Shown here: piece by piece, positions 18,454 through 26,697 of the stretch
Layout of the letters: every line of letters starts with the position of its first letter
Numbering within the stretch: position 1 is the stretch's first letter
Assembly: GCA_964608095.1 (NCBI GenBank)
Contig: CAZSMK010000008.1
Location: 1 to 54,723, forward strand
DNA length: 54,723 nt
Direction: 5' to 3'
Source of the DNA: CAZSMK01 sp964608095
GTDB taxonomy: Bacteria > Sumerlaeota > Sumerlaeia > MWCT01 > JAGHBZ01
Notes under the pieces: generated by a model
What the model saw: only the letters and a program-made list of their open reading frames with translations
What the model was told of the DNA's origin: nothing
Database searches by the model: none
Made by a program: the position numbers and the translations under genes

Positions 18454-19578
18454 ATGCCCTCTGTGTCGACAAAGATAGAAAAAGTCATAATAGATCGTTC
18501 CGTTGCAGACGAACCTCTCACGCGTAATGTTCTTGGCAATCTTGACCGGGACATAGCGAGAGAGTATATCCATAATCCCGACTTGTATCTGAATGACTTT
18601 ATGTCTCGAACATTCCTCGAGGATCCCGTCGGTGAAGGAAAAAAACACCTCCTTATTACGCGTAATAAAGGATGTTTTTTTAAGAGTTGTCCGGGTACTC
18701 CCAACTATCTTTGCTGCCTTTACAAAATTTTAAACTTTGCCACCGGCTGTCCTATGGATTGTAGCTATTGCATTCTGCAGGGCTATTTTACAAATCCCCT
18801 TCTTACCCTGTATGCAAATTCAGATGACATGTTCGAAGAGCTTTCTCGAGTATTCGAGAAATGGCGACGCCCCGCGCTCAGAATCGGTACCGGTGAATTT
18901 ACCGACAGCCTTGCACTTGACGAACTTACTGAATTCAACAGATTTGTACTCCCATTCCTGAAAAGGTGGAAACACGTATACTTTGAGGTCAAGTCTAAAC
19001 AGACTTGTGTTGCGTCTCTTGAAGAGTTCGCTCACGATCCCCATATAATTTGTTCGTGGTCGTTAAGTCCACAACGGATTATTGATAATGAAGAAAGGGA
19101 AACGGCAAGTTTAAGAGAGCGATTAAACGCGGCACAACGTTGCCAGGAGTGGGGATTTGGTCTAGGATTTCATTTCGACCCTATTATACGCTATCAAGGA
19201 TGGGAAGAAGAATATCACGAGCTTGTCAGGCTTCTTTTCAAAACAATTGATAAACAACGAATCTACTGGATAAGCCTTGGAACATTACGATTTCCGCCAC
19301 AATTGAAAGAAATCATACATAAGCGATTCCCCGCATCGAAGATAGTATATGAAGAATTCGTTATCGGTGGAGACGGAAAGGCAAGATATTTCATGCCCAT
19401 CAGGCTTCAGATATACAAGCGTATGTATCAATGGATAAGGGAATACGCACCGGATGTAGCGGTTTATTTTTGTATGGAGAATCCATGTGTGTGGAGAGAC
19501 GTCATGGGATATGCGCCCCGAAACAATGCTGAAGTCGCCAAACTTCTTGACGAATCCTGCCTTGCTCATAGCCGTTAA
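18454..19578 (+). CDS. Radical SAM protein of the spore photoproduct lyase family
   Basis: The 374-residue protein has CPMDCSYC with Cys99, Cys103 and Cys106, the CxxxCxxC motif that binds the radical SAM [4Fe-4S] cluster. ILQGYF follows, as in SplB-like proteins. The N-terminal region and the GTGEFTDSLALDELT, SLSPQRIID and GFHFDPII blocks also match that family. SplB repairs 5-thyminyl-5,6-dihydrothymine in spore DNA. Related proteins occur in bacteria without spores, with less certain roles, perhaps UV repair. An outer-membrane bacterium with no sporulation genes in view fits the latter group. It follows the acyl-CoA synthetase after 31 bases. Confidence 0.8.
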   Translation: MPSVSTKIEKVIIDRSVADEPLTRNVLGNLDRDIAREYIHNPDLYLNDFMSRTFLEDPVGEGKKHLLITRNKGCFFKSCPGTPNYLCCLYKILNFATGCPMDCSYCILQGYFTNPLLTLYANSDDMFEELSRVFEKWRRPALRIGTGEFTDSLALDELTEFNRFVLPFLKRWKHVYFEVKSKQTCVASLEEFAHDPHIICSWSLSPQRIIDNEERETASLRERLNAAQRCQEWGFGLGFHFDPIIRYQGWEEEYHELVRLLFKTIDKQRIYWISLGTLRFPPQLKEIIHKRFPASKIVYEEFVIGGDGKARYFMPIRLQIYKRMYQWIREYAPDVAVYFCMENPCVWRDVMGYAPRNNAEVAKLLDESCLAHSR

Positions 19579-19580
19579 AA

Positions 19581-19630
19581 CCATGCGGCTACGCGCACGC
19601 TCAGGCGTGCGAACGCGCGAACGAGTGCGA
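19581..19630 (+). repeat. Copy of a dispersed GCGTGCGAACGCG/GAGTGCGA repeat
   Basis: The text CAGGCGTGCGAACGCGCGAACGAGTGCGA is repeated in reverse orientation at 49996-50022 and in variant form at 20041, 20241 and 40829. It begins just after the radical SAM stop. No coding potential is seen. Confidence 0.6.
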
Positions 19631-19665
19631 TTTAAAAAAGGATAAGAGAAATTTACTTAGTATCT

Positions 19666-19782
19666 ATTTCAACGCAGAATTCGCAGAGAACTATGTGAAG
19701 AGGTCGCGGAGTTAACCACGTGAAGAGATTAAAAAACTCTGCGTTCTTGGCGTTCCTTCGCGTTCTCCGCGTTAAGATGAGG
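19666..19782 (+). repeat. Intergenic direct repeat, copy A
   Basis: It starts ATTTCAACGCAGAATTCGCAGAG and ends GGCGTTCTCCGCGTTAAGATGAGG. The ends recur in copy B at 19852-19949. Internally it contains partly complementary CGCAGAATTCGCAGAG and CTCTGCGTTCTTGGCG phrases, so the RNA could fold back. It lies in a 0.9 kb spacer with no gene. Confidence 0.7.
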
Positions 19783-19851
19783 CTTTGCTCTTGCAATGAA
19801 CGATTATCTATAACCATAGGATTAGACATTTCAGGAATTTTTTTAAGATAG

Positions 19852-19949
19852 ATTTCAACGCAGAATTCGCAGAGAACTACGGGGGGAGATCGCAGAAAGA
19901 ACCAGATGCAGAGATTAAAAAACTCGGCGTTCTTGGCGTTAAGATGAGG
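19852..19949 (+). repeat. Intergenic direct repeat, copy B
   Basis: It shares GATTTCAACGCAGAATTCGC and its next bases with copy A, then diverges. It rejoins at AGAGATTAAAAAACT(C)GCGTTCTTGGCGTTAAGATGAGG. It is shorter than copy A because one CGTTCCTTCGCGTTCTCCG segment is missing, an indel within a tandem phrase. Confidence 0.7.
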
Positions 19950-20040
19950 TCACTTCCGTAAAAGGAGATTCGTTGATAAAAGAAGATATTGTTTTTAACC
20001 ACATATTTCCACTGATCTCCACTTATTATGGGCACGACAC

Positions 20041-20093
20041 GGTCGCGAGTGTGCGCAGGAGTGCGACGGTGAGTGCGAGTGCGGTTTAAAAAA
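20041..20093 (+). repeat. GAGTGCGAGTGCG repeat copy
   Basis: Tandem six-base phrases (GTGCGA, GAGTGC) make up GCGAGTGTGCGCAGGAGTGCGACGGTGAGTGCGAGTGCGG in degenerate form. The flanks (20094-20240) hold another phrase type, ATTCGTGTAATCCGCGTAATTCGCGGG and GTGAAAATCCGTGGTTCG, the latter nearly repeated at 20300-20319. The whole 19579-20480 spacer has no convincing gene. Confidence 0.6.
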
Positions 20094-20240
20094 TTATGAG
20101 AAATTTTTTTTATTCGTGTAATCCGCGTAATTCGCGGGTAAAGAAAAAAGGTTTTTAAGTTTTAAAGAAATTAGTGGAGATGAGTGAAAATCCGTGGTTC
20201 GTTTATAGTTTTTTTTTAATATTAAACGACAATGATCACG

Positions 20241-20295
20241 ATGCGACGGCGAGTGCGCGTACAACGCCGATGGCGTGTACGAACGCGAGTGCGAT
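20241..20295 (+). repeat. GAGTGCG repeat copy with internal palindrome
   Basis: GAGTGCGCGTACAACGCCGATGGCGTGTACGAACGCGAGTGCGATA matches 40829-40900 over most of its length. TACAACGCC and GGCGTGTA are inverted complements apart from one base, giving a small hairpin. Confidence 0.6.
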
Positions 20296-20480
20296 AGGGA
20301 TGAGTGACAATCCGTGGTGCTATGAAAAATTGTTGTCTTCTTATTTATAAGGCAAACGCAGGAACGGCTTTCTAACCCACCCCTCTTATGATTAACTATT
20401 CTTCCCGAACCTATGGCTTGTAAGCATATCCGCGTTAACAATATAATAAGAGAAGTGAAATTTAAAGGCCTGCCACCCCG

Positions 20481-21740
20481 TTATTCATCGTCGAGGTAAG
20501 GAAACGTCGTCCCCTTGATAATAGAATCAAACCCGTAGCGTTTCTTAATCTGGTCGATCGAGGATCTGAGTCGGCGACGTTTTTTCTCTTTCTCGACCGG
20601 CTCGAACATATCTCTTTGCAAGGTATCGTAAAAAAGTTCCCCTGCGGTTATACCCAGCAATCGAACAGGTTGACCATGCCCTGAAGCAGATTTAAACAAA
20701 CCGGCAGTTGTGTGAAGGAGTTCACTCTCATCATCAACAGGAGAGGTCAGGGTAGTCGAGCGTGAAATGGTACGAAAATCATGGTATCGAATCGTGAGGC
20801 TAATGGTTGCTGTGCGTGCGCGAAGGCGCCTTAACTCCATGGCGATGCGTTCGCTCAGGTAGGAAAGAGCAGCATTGATGTCATCTCTCCGGGTAAGGTC
20901 GCGGGGAAAGGTATACGAACGATTGACCGATTTGGGTCTATAGTCATCGCTATGTACTTTCCGTGTATCGATGCCACATGCGTGCTCGAATATCCCGCGC
21001 CCGTGAGAGCCGAAATGTTTCACCATCCAAGCTTCGCCGATATCCTGAATGTTACCAAGGGTAGTGATACCATGTTTATGCAGAGTAGCAGCAGAACAAG
21101 GCCCGATCCCGGGCATGGCTTCCACCTCAAGTCCTCTGAGGAAGGAGCGTTCCTGCCCCTGCGGAATCCATAAGACACCTCGAGGTTTGGCACATTTCGA
21201 CGCAATCTTTGCCACAACCTTCGAGGACGCCACACCACACGAAGAAGGCAGGGAGAGCTCCGCCTGAATTCGTTCACATAAGGCGTGTGCAATACCGAGC
21301 GGTGATGCCTTGTGAACGCATTCAGTACCGGTAATGTCGATGAAGGCTTCGTCCAGGGATGCCATTTCAACCAGAGGGCTGAACTCTTTCAAGATATTTT
21401 CGAGTCGGTGGGAATATTCGATGTAATTGCTATGACCGGTTGAAATCACCACTGCGCGTGGACATAAACGTAAGGCGGTCACCAACGGCATACCTGAGCG
21501 AACGCCATACGTTCTCGCCTCGTATGACGCGGAACAAACCACCCCATGTCGTTCTTGCGCCCTGCCTCCTACAATAACCGGTTTACCTATTAAATCAGGA
21601 TTGCGAACCTGTTCAACAGAGACGAAAAAAGCGTCCATATCGACATGGAGGATATGACAAACACTGGACGATGCCTTGGTGGAATCATCCATCATCTCTC
21701 CCGACGCTTCATTACGAGGCTCAACGTTGTTTTCACCCAT
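20481..21740 (-). CDS. dinB: DNA polymerase IV, Y-family translesion polymerase
   Basis: The protein has about 419 residues. It contains HILHVDMDAFFVSVEQ (first catalytic Asp pair), VCSASYEARTYGVRSGMP, and the second acidic site MASLDEAFIDITG. A helix-hairpin-helix thumb and a little-finger domain ending in an Arg/Lys-rich tail follow. It copies damaged DNA with low fidelity. The C-terminus extends beyond the usual 350 residues. I chose the ATG at 21740 because AGGTGA lies eight bases ahead. ATG codons about 45 bases further in are also possible, so the first 20-odd residues are uncertain. It stands alone and is divergent from the response regulator gene. Confidence 0.92.
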   Translation of the reverse strand: MGENNVEPRNEASGEMMDDSTKASSSVCHILHVDMDAFFVSVEQVRNPDLIGKPVIVGGRAQERHGVVCSASYEARTYGVRSGMPLVTALRLCPRAVVISTGHSNYIEYSHRLENILKEFSPLVEMASLDEAFIDITGTECVHKASPLGIAHALCERIQAELSLPSSCGVASSKVVAKIASKCAKPRGVLWIPQGQERSFLRGLEVEAMPGIGPCSAATLHKHGITTLGNIQDIGEAWMVKHFGSHGRGIFEHACGIDTRKVHSDDYRPKSVNRSYTFPRDLTRRDDINAALSYLSERIAMELRRLRARTATISLTIRYHDFRTISRSTTLTSPVDDESELLHTTAGLFKSASGHGQPVRLLGITAGELFYDTLQRDMFEPVEKEKKRRRLRSSIDQIKKRYGFDSIIKGTTFPYLDDE

Positions 21741-21939
21741 TGCCTTGTTCACCTAACAGACCGATGATGGCGCTACTCATGATTCTCATACATTGTACCT
21801 TCATAGCAGTGTGCGTCTCAATCAAAACTTCGTTCACCTTTGTTCTATTCCCCGTATATGATACGAATTCGGGGAATTCACCTTGACAAAAAGGTTAAAA
21901 TTGATTAAGTAATTTCAGTAAGTTTACGATACAAAAAAT

Positions 21940-22578
21940 ATGAGTACAAAATGGCGCATATTAGCAATCGATGATGATCCGGGAACCCTTGAGCTCATAA
22001 CAATGGCGCTGGAGGACGCGTACGATCTTATAACGTTGACCAATCCAATAGTTGCGCTGGACATTGCGAAACTATTCGAGCCTGACCTTTTTCTGCTCGA
22101 CCTCATGATGCCAAAAGTAGATGGTTTCCACCTATTAGACATTTTTCATCGTGAAGGTTCGATGAAGAGTGTTGCGGTAATGATTCTATCGGCGAAAAAG
22201 ACAAAACGGGACATCCAATACGGGTATCACGTTGGTGCAACCCTCTACTTGACCAAACCGTTTCAACCATCACGTCTTAGAAGGAATGTCGACTTTTTCT
22301 TCGAACATAATCCACCGCCAAAACGGATAAAGCACATAACGTTCGTCGAGGTGTGTACACAGATCCAGTTTATGCGATGTTATAAAGAGGGATCAGTTGC
22401 TTTTCCGGGAATACCAATCAAGGAGACGAGTGCAAAACAAGAGGAGTCGGTAGAAGGGTCTAAGGGCGCCGGAGAATCTAAAATATCTGGGGAGCCACAC
22501 GAAGCAAAACCTTCCAGGGAATCCAGCGATACACCCCATCCCGGGATTGAGCCGGAAGAGAGAAAGTGGATAGATTAA
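21940..22578 (+). CDS. Orphan response regulator with disordered C-terminal tail
   Basis: The 212-residue protein has a complete receiver domain. The acidic pocket is IDDDPG (Asp11-13), the predicted phosphoacceptor Asp54 lies in FLLDLMMPKVDG, Ser84 lies in ILSAKK, and Lys106 in LTKPF. No DNA-binding or enzymatic domain follows. After residue about 135 there is a short conserved-looking segment and then a Ser/Glu/Pro-rich stretch (about 155-212). No histidine kinase is adjacent. Single-domain receivers usually act through protein contacts; the partner is unknown. Confidence 0.85.
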   Translation: MSTKWRILAIDDDPGTLELITMALEDAYDLITLTNPIVALDIAKLFEPDLFLLDLMMPKVDGFHLLDIFHREGSMKSVAVMILSAKKTKRDIQYGYHVGATLYLTKPFQPSRLRRNVDFFFEHNPPPKRIKHITFVEVCTQIQFMRCYKEGSVAFPGIPIKETSAKQEESVEGSKGAGESKISGEPHEAKPSRESSDTPHPGIEPEERKWID

Positions 22579-22793
22579 GTTGAGTTGTATCTTAACAGCG
22601 CGATGACCATCAGACGAAGAGGCTTCAGGGAGATGGGAATCTTTTTATTTGAAGGAATCTTAGAGACCTTTTTGTGCGCATGCTTTTCTGTCGTAATCGC
22701 CTTTTCTCATTTGCTTTGAGAAAAATTGACGACCTATTTAAGAGAGCGTATTCTTGTTCTTACTCTTAATAAAACAAGGGGATGTTTTTTGAG

Positions 22794-23234
22794 ATGAAGA
22801 AATTTCTCTCTTTTCTCATTATAATTATCGCCGCCATTATCGTGTGGGTTCTCTATATAAATTCACATGAAGAAGACGAACCGGCAGTGGCGGTACAAAC
22901 GACATCGCCTGAGCGCATCCAGCCGTCCCCTACCCTGCTGCAGGGACCGCCTGCCGAGGTTCCATCCTCATCGAGAAAGACGGTATCCAAACGAAGCGAT
23001 ATTTATGCAGTCGCGCGCGAGTTAGATGTCAAGATCATCTCGTATAAAGAAGGTGCAAACCAGGCGACAGTCCTGATAGAGTCAAGGGAGCGAAACGCTC
23101 TTGGCGATTTTTTGGACCTTCTTGTAGAGAAAGCCATTATCCGAGATTTCGATTATGACAATCGGTCGTTCAAGGCGCTTCACGACAAGCAATTGCAAAG
23201 GTATTATAGATGTGAATATGTCTTGAAATGGTAA
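22794..23234 (+). CDS. Membrane-anchored hypothetical protein
   Basis: I do not recognise a family. The 146-residue product has one N-terminal membrane segment (about 3-23, very Ile-rich) and then a Pro/Ser-rich linker (about 25-60). A folded domain of about 85 residues ends in RYYRCEYVLKW and should face the periplasm. An in-frame ATG at 22782 directly abuts the AAGGGG ribosome binding site (22776-22781), so the ATG at 22794 with proper spacing is preferred. The layout recalls pilus- or secretion-assembly accessory proteins, but that is only an impression. The gene stands between the response regulator and the ABC exporter, probably on its own transcript. Confidence 0.6.
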   Translation: MKKFLSFLIIIIAAIIVWVLYINSHEEDEPAVAVQTTSPERIQPSPTLLQGPPAEVPSSSRKTVSKRSDIYAVARELDVKIISYKEGANQATVLIESRERNALGDFLDLLVEKAIIRDFDYDNRSFKALHDKQLQRYYRCEYVLKW

Positions 23235-23477
23235 AGAATTTTCATCCGAGCGCTGTCGTCTTTTCGTTATGCGCCTCATAGGGCAAGATAGGTCAAAGAG
23301 GAAGGGATCGGCGAAGACAAGCGCCAAAAACATAACGTTCGCCCACGCAGGTGATGGAACTCACGCTGTTGCGGGCTTCATTTCATGATAGACATAACAA
23401 CCCTTCATACATATAATGTTAACGGAATTTTTTCATTCCCTTAATCCTTAAAAAAATCGACAATCGGGTTGGAGACT

Positions 23478-24449
23478 ATGATTGTACTACAGACACAAGA
23501 CCTGACGAAAATATATGTCCGCGATGTTCTGGACATAGAATACGGCAGGTTAAAGATTCGTTTAAAAAACCGTAAGGTCGCCGCGTTGAAGGATTTGAAC
23601 CTGTCAGTTGAAGAAGGCGAGATTTTCGGGTTGCTCGGACCGAACGGCGCGGGCAAAACGACGACGTTGAAAATTTTGATGGGCTTAATATTCCCCACGC
23701 GGGGAAGCGCAACCATTATGGACGAACCACTGGGCAACAAAAAGGTAAAGGAGCAGATCGGCTTCCTGCCCGAGAACCCGAACTTCTATGATTACCTGCG
23801 GGGCTGGGAATTTCTGGATTATTATGGACACCTGTATGGTATGAGCAAGGAGCAGCGGCGCGCGCGAATCGAAGAGCTCCTGAACCTTGTAGGGTTGACG
23901 CATGCCGCCAACCTGCCCCTGAAAGGTTATTCAAAAGGCATGATTCAACGAATCGGTCTTGCGCAGGCATTGATCAATAATCCCCGCCTCGTGTTCCTGG
24001 ACGAGCCACAATCCGGGCTCGACCCGTTCGGACGTAAAGAAATCCGCGATATTATCCTCAAACTCAAGGAAGAAGGCAAAACCGTCTTCTTTTCATCGCA
24101 TATCCTCTCAGACGCCGAATTGATCTGCGACCGCGTAGGAATACTACACCGCGGCGAACTTATTGCCGTCGGGGCATTGAAAGACTTATTGTCCACACGG
24201 ATAAAAGAATACGAGATTGTAGGCTCTTCCCTTAGCGAGGAGGAGGTAAAGGTGTTGGGAGCAGAAGCGGACAAAGTCCTCCGTCAAGAGAATAAAGTCA
24301 TGTTCATAGTCCCAACGCAGAAAGCAGCGGAGACGGTGTTGTCGCATCTCGTGAAGGAAGGAGAAAACCGATTGGTATCGTTCAATCCTCGACAGGAATC
24401 GCTTGAAGAATATTTTATCCGTCAAATTCGTAATGAGGAGAACAAGTAA
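23478..24449 (+). CDS. ABC transporter ATP-binding protein
   Basis: The protein has about 323 residues. It contains the Walker A GPNGAGKTTTLK, signature YSKGMIQRIGLAQAL, Walker B LVFLDEPQSGLDP and switch His in FFSSHILSDAE. The CcmA/NatA type of single-domain ATPase drives an ABC-2 exporter, here the product of the next gene two bases downstream. A loop with many basic residues (about 20-32) precedes the Walker A. The last 70 residues form the accessory domain common in this class. The ATG at 23478 is the likely start; a TTG nine bases earlier is possible. Substrate unknown. Confidence 0.9.
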   Translation: MIVLQTQDLTKIYVRDVLDIEYGRLKIRLKNRKVAALKDLNLSVEEGEIFGLLGPNGAGKTTTLKILMGLIFPTRGSATIMDEPLGNKKVKEQIGFLPENPNFYDYLRGWEFLDYYGHLYGMSKEQRRARIEELLNLVGLTHAANLPLKGYSKGMIQRIGLAQALINNPRLVFLDEPQSGLDPFGRKEIRDIILKLKEEGKTVFFSSHILSDAELICDRVGILHRGELIAVGALKDLLSTRIKEYEIVGSSLSEEEVKVLGAEADKVLRQENKVMFIVPTQKAAETVLSHLVKEGENRLVSFNPRQESLEEYFIRQIRNEENK

Positions 24450-24451
24450 TC

Positions 24452-25393
24452 ATGACCAGGGTCATTGCAATCGCATTAAATACCTTTAAAGAGGCGATTC
24501 GTAACCGGATTCTCTATATCATCCTGATCTTCTGTTTATTAATACTGGCAGGAACAGGGATTATAAGCGATCTCACCATTGCAGACAAGGAACGCATAGT
24601 CCGCGATCTCGGACTTGCCAGTATCAGCTTTTTTGGACTCCTGATCGCAGTTTTTGTTGGGATCGGATTGGTCTACAATGAAATGGATAAAAAAACCATC
24701 TATACCATCCTTTCAAAACCGATCGATCGGCATCATTTTATCCTCGGGAAGTTCCTCGGACTCCTTCTGACTATCTATGTCATAGTGATTCTCATGTGTT
24801 TGTTCTTTCTGTTTGTTCTCCACATGCAATCGTTAACCTCGATGGACGTATTGGAGAAAGTAATGTGGAAAAAGGGCGATGAGGGCTTTGTCCGGACTTC
24901 ATTCCTGGTGTATGGGTGGTACCTCATCAAGGCGGTAGCGATATCCATTCTCCGCGCATTCGGCTCTCTACTTTTTATATATCCCAGCAACGTCACGGCG
25001 AATATCGTCCCCGTTGTCTTTTATACATGTCTCGAACTGGCGATTCTGACATCGTTCGCGATCTTGTACTCGACTATAACATCATCTACACTCAGTGCTA
25101 TCCTGACCGTATTAACATTCATCATAGGCAGGCTAAACGAAGATATCATCAGATACGCATGGCGAATTCAGGAGAAAAGCGAGGGAATAATGAGTCTGAG
25201 TGAGCGAGTAAGATATGCGTTCGCATACATCGCGGCACATATCACACCTAACCTGGAATTATTCAACAAAAGGTTTGAAGCGGTATACGGCAACGTTACT
25301 TTCGATAAACTTGCCGTTATCTACGCCATCGTATACACCGCTTGCATCATAAAACTGGCAACAATGACGTTCAAAAGAAGAGATATTAAATAA
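24452..25393 (+). CDS. ABC-2 type exporter permease
   Basis: The 313-residue protein has about six membrane segments. It starts RVIAIALNTFKEAIRNRILY, the usual opening of ABC-2 permeases that follow a CcmA-type ATPase. FSKPIDRHHFILGKFLG-like residues near 85-100 are also typical of this group. It begins two bases after the ATPase stop and is followed 16 bases later by the partner protein at 25410. The three genes look like one operon and one machine. Confidence 0.85.
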   Translation: MTRVIAIALNTFKEAIRNRILYIILIFCLLILAGTGIISDLTIADKERIVRDLGLASISFFGLLIAVFVGIGLVYNEMDKKTIYTILSKPIDRHHFILGKFLGLLLTIYVIVILMCLFFLFVLHMQSLTSMDVLEKVMWKKGDEGFVRTSFLVYGWYLIKAVAISILRAFGSLLFIYPSNVTANIVPVVFYTCLELAILTSFAILYSTITSSTLSAILTVLTFIIGRLNEDIIRYAWRIQEKSEGIMSLSERVRYAFAYIAAHITPNLELFNKRFEAVYGNVTFDKLAVIYAIVYTACIIKLATMTFKRRDIK

Positions 25394-25409
25394 GAGGCAA
25401 GAACGAGAG

Positions 25410-26606
25410 TTGTTTCAAGGGAAAAACATAGTTCATAAACTGACCTCATTTCTCCTGTTTTTCGTATTGCTTCTCATAGCAGTGGGATTTCAACACAGGT
25501 ATCTGGAAAAAATCCGGAAATGGCGTCCGTACAGGGATTCTTTGTATCTGCCCCGCGGCGAATACGTGAAGTTGATATCGCTCGGTTATGACATGGTCAT
25601 GGCGGATTTTCTGTGGCTACGAGCAATTCAAGCATTCGGCGGGCATTTTATGTCTGACAAAGATTACTCTAATGTTATCAACCTGTTTAACGTCATCACC
25701 GATTTGAATCCTTACTTTGTCGATGCGTATCTATTCGGCGATACCGTTGTGGGCGAAGAATCGGGCGATTTCAGGAAGGGCTTAGCCCTCATAGATAAGG
25801 GAATCATTAAAACATTGCGGAGAACCTACCGATTGGGTTACTGGGGCGGTTACGACTGCGTGTGGAACCTTAAAGATTACCTGCGTGCAAAATATTATTA
25901 CCGCATGGCGCTGAAATGTCCTGATTGTCCCGACTACGTTGACCGGCTTCTCGCCCACGTCGATGAAGAAATGGGAAACTTTCACATTGCGTTTGAGAAA
26001 CGAATCGAAGATTACTTACGGGCAATTGATAATAACGACGATATCCTCAAAAGCATTGCCGAGCGAAAAGTGAAGGATGTAATCCAAAAATGGCACATTG
26101 CGATACTTACCTCTGCTGCAACAAAGTATAAAGAAGAATTCAGTAAAGATATCACCTCGCTATCACAACTCATTGAAAGCGGCGTTCTCGGCACATACTC
26201 TGCCCCACGCTATGATCGTTTCTGGGAAAAAGTAGCGAGCCTCCAAGAACAGCAGAAACAGCTCTTGCCTCATTTTCAGGAAATTGTTAAATCTACCATG
26301 GATACCTTTACCAACGAAATCCCCCCGGAACCGCTGGGAACGTTTTATTTTGTCGTTCACGGACAAACGAGCGAAGATGATTATTTTATCAGCACAGGAG
26401 TCGAGGCAAGAGAACGAACGAAGCGTTTTCTTGTGGGAATACGTAATCTGCTCACCCAATACAAGGAAGAACATGGGACCTATCCCGCACAATTAAAAGA
26501 CCTTTTCAAGACCGGTGAATGGAGCGGTCTTGACCTCTTTGGAGAACCCTGGGTGTATAATCCCGAGACCGGCGACTTGAAATCTTCAAGATTTCCCGAC
26601 TTGTAA
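25410..26606 (+). CDS. Membrane-anchored helical-repeat partner of the ABC exporter
   Basis: The 398-residue protein has one N-terminal membrane anchor (about 11-27). A helical, TPR-like periplasmic region follows, with MADFLWLRAIQAFGGHF, LNPYFVDAYLFG and RAKYYYRMALKCPDCPDYV. A small C-terminal domain (RNLLTQYKEEHGTYPAQLKDLF, GEPWVYNPETGDLKSS) resembles the globular head region of pseudopilins. It starts with TTG. From memory, similar proteins next to ABC-2 exporters occur in other bacteria, but their function is not known to me. The context suggests a role in loading or receiving the exported substrate. Confidence 0.65.
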   Translation: MFQGKNIVHKLTSFLLFFVLLLIAVGFQHRYLEKIRKWRPYRDSLYLPRGEYVKLISLGYDMVMADFLWLRAIQAFGGHFMSDKDYSNVINLFNVITDLNPYFVDAYLFGDTVVGEESGDFRKGLALIDKGIIKTLRRTYRLGYWGGYDCVWNLKDYLRAKYYYRMALKCPDCPDYVDRLLAHVDEEMGNFHIAFEKRIEDYLRAIDNNDDILKSIAERKVKDVIQKWHIAILTSAATKYKEEFSKDITSLSQLIESGVLGTYSAPRYDRFWEKVASLQEQQKQLLPHFQEIVKSTMDTFTNEIPPEPLGTFYFVVHGQTSEDDYFISTGVEARERTKRFLVGIRNLLTQYKEEHGTYPAQLKDLFKTGEWSGLDLFGEPWVYNPETGDLKSSRFPDL

Positions 26607-26697
26607 TATTCTCCCTCTGCAAAATAAATTCTTTCCCTTTATCACAACCTGCATTAAGATTTATTGACATTCTTTATGTGAGGGCGGTGGACAAAAA

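Noticed and set aside
20094..20441. 115-codon minus-strand frame downstream of dinB
   Set aside because: It is composed of repeat phrases (HSSTTDCHSSLSHS) from low-complexity spacer DNA and has no ribosome binding site.
19581..20480. CRISPR array
   Set aside because: Repeats are degenerate, differ in type, and have no regular spacers. No cas genes are nearby.
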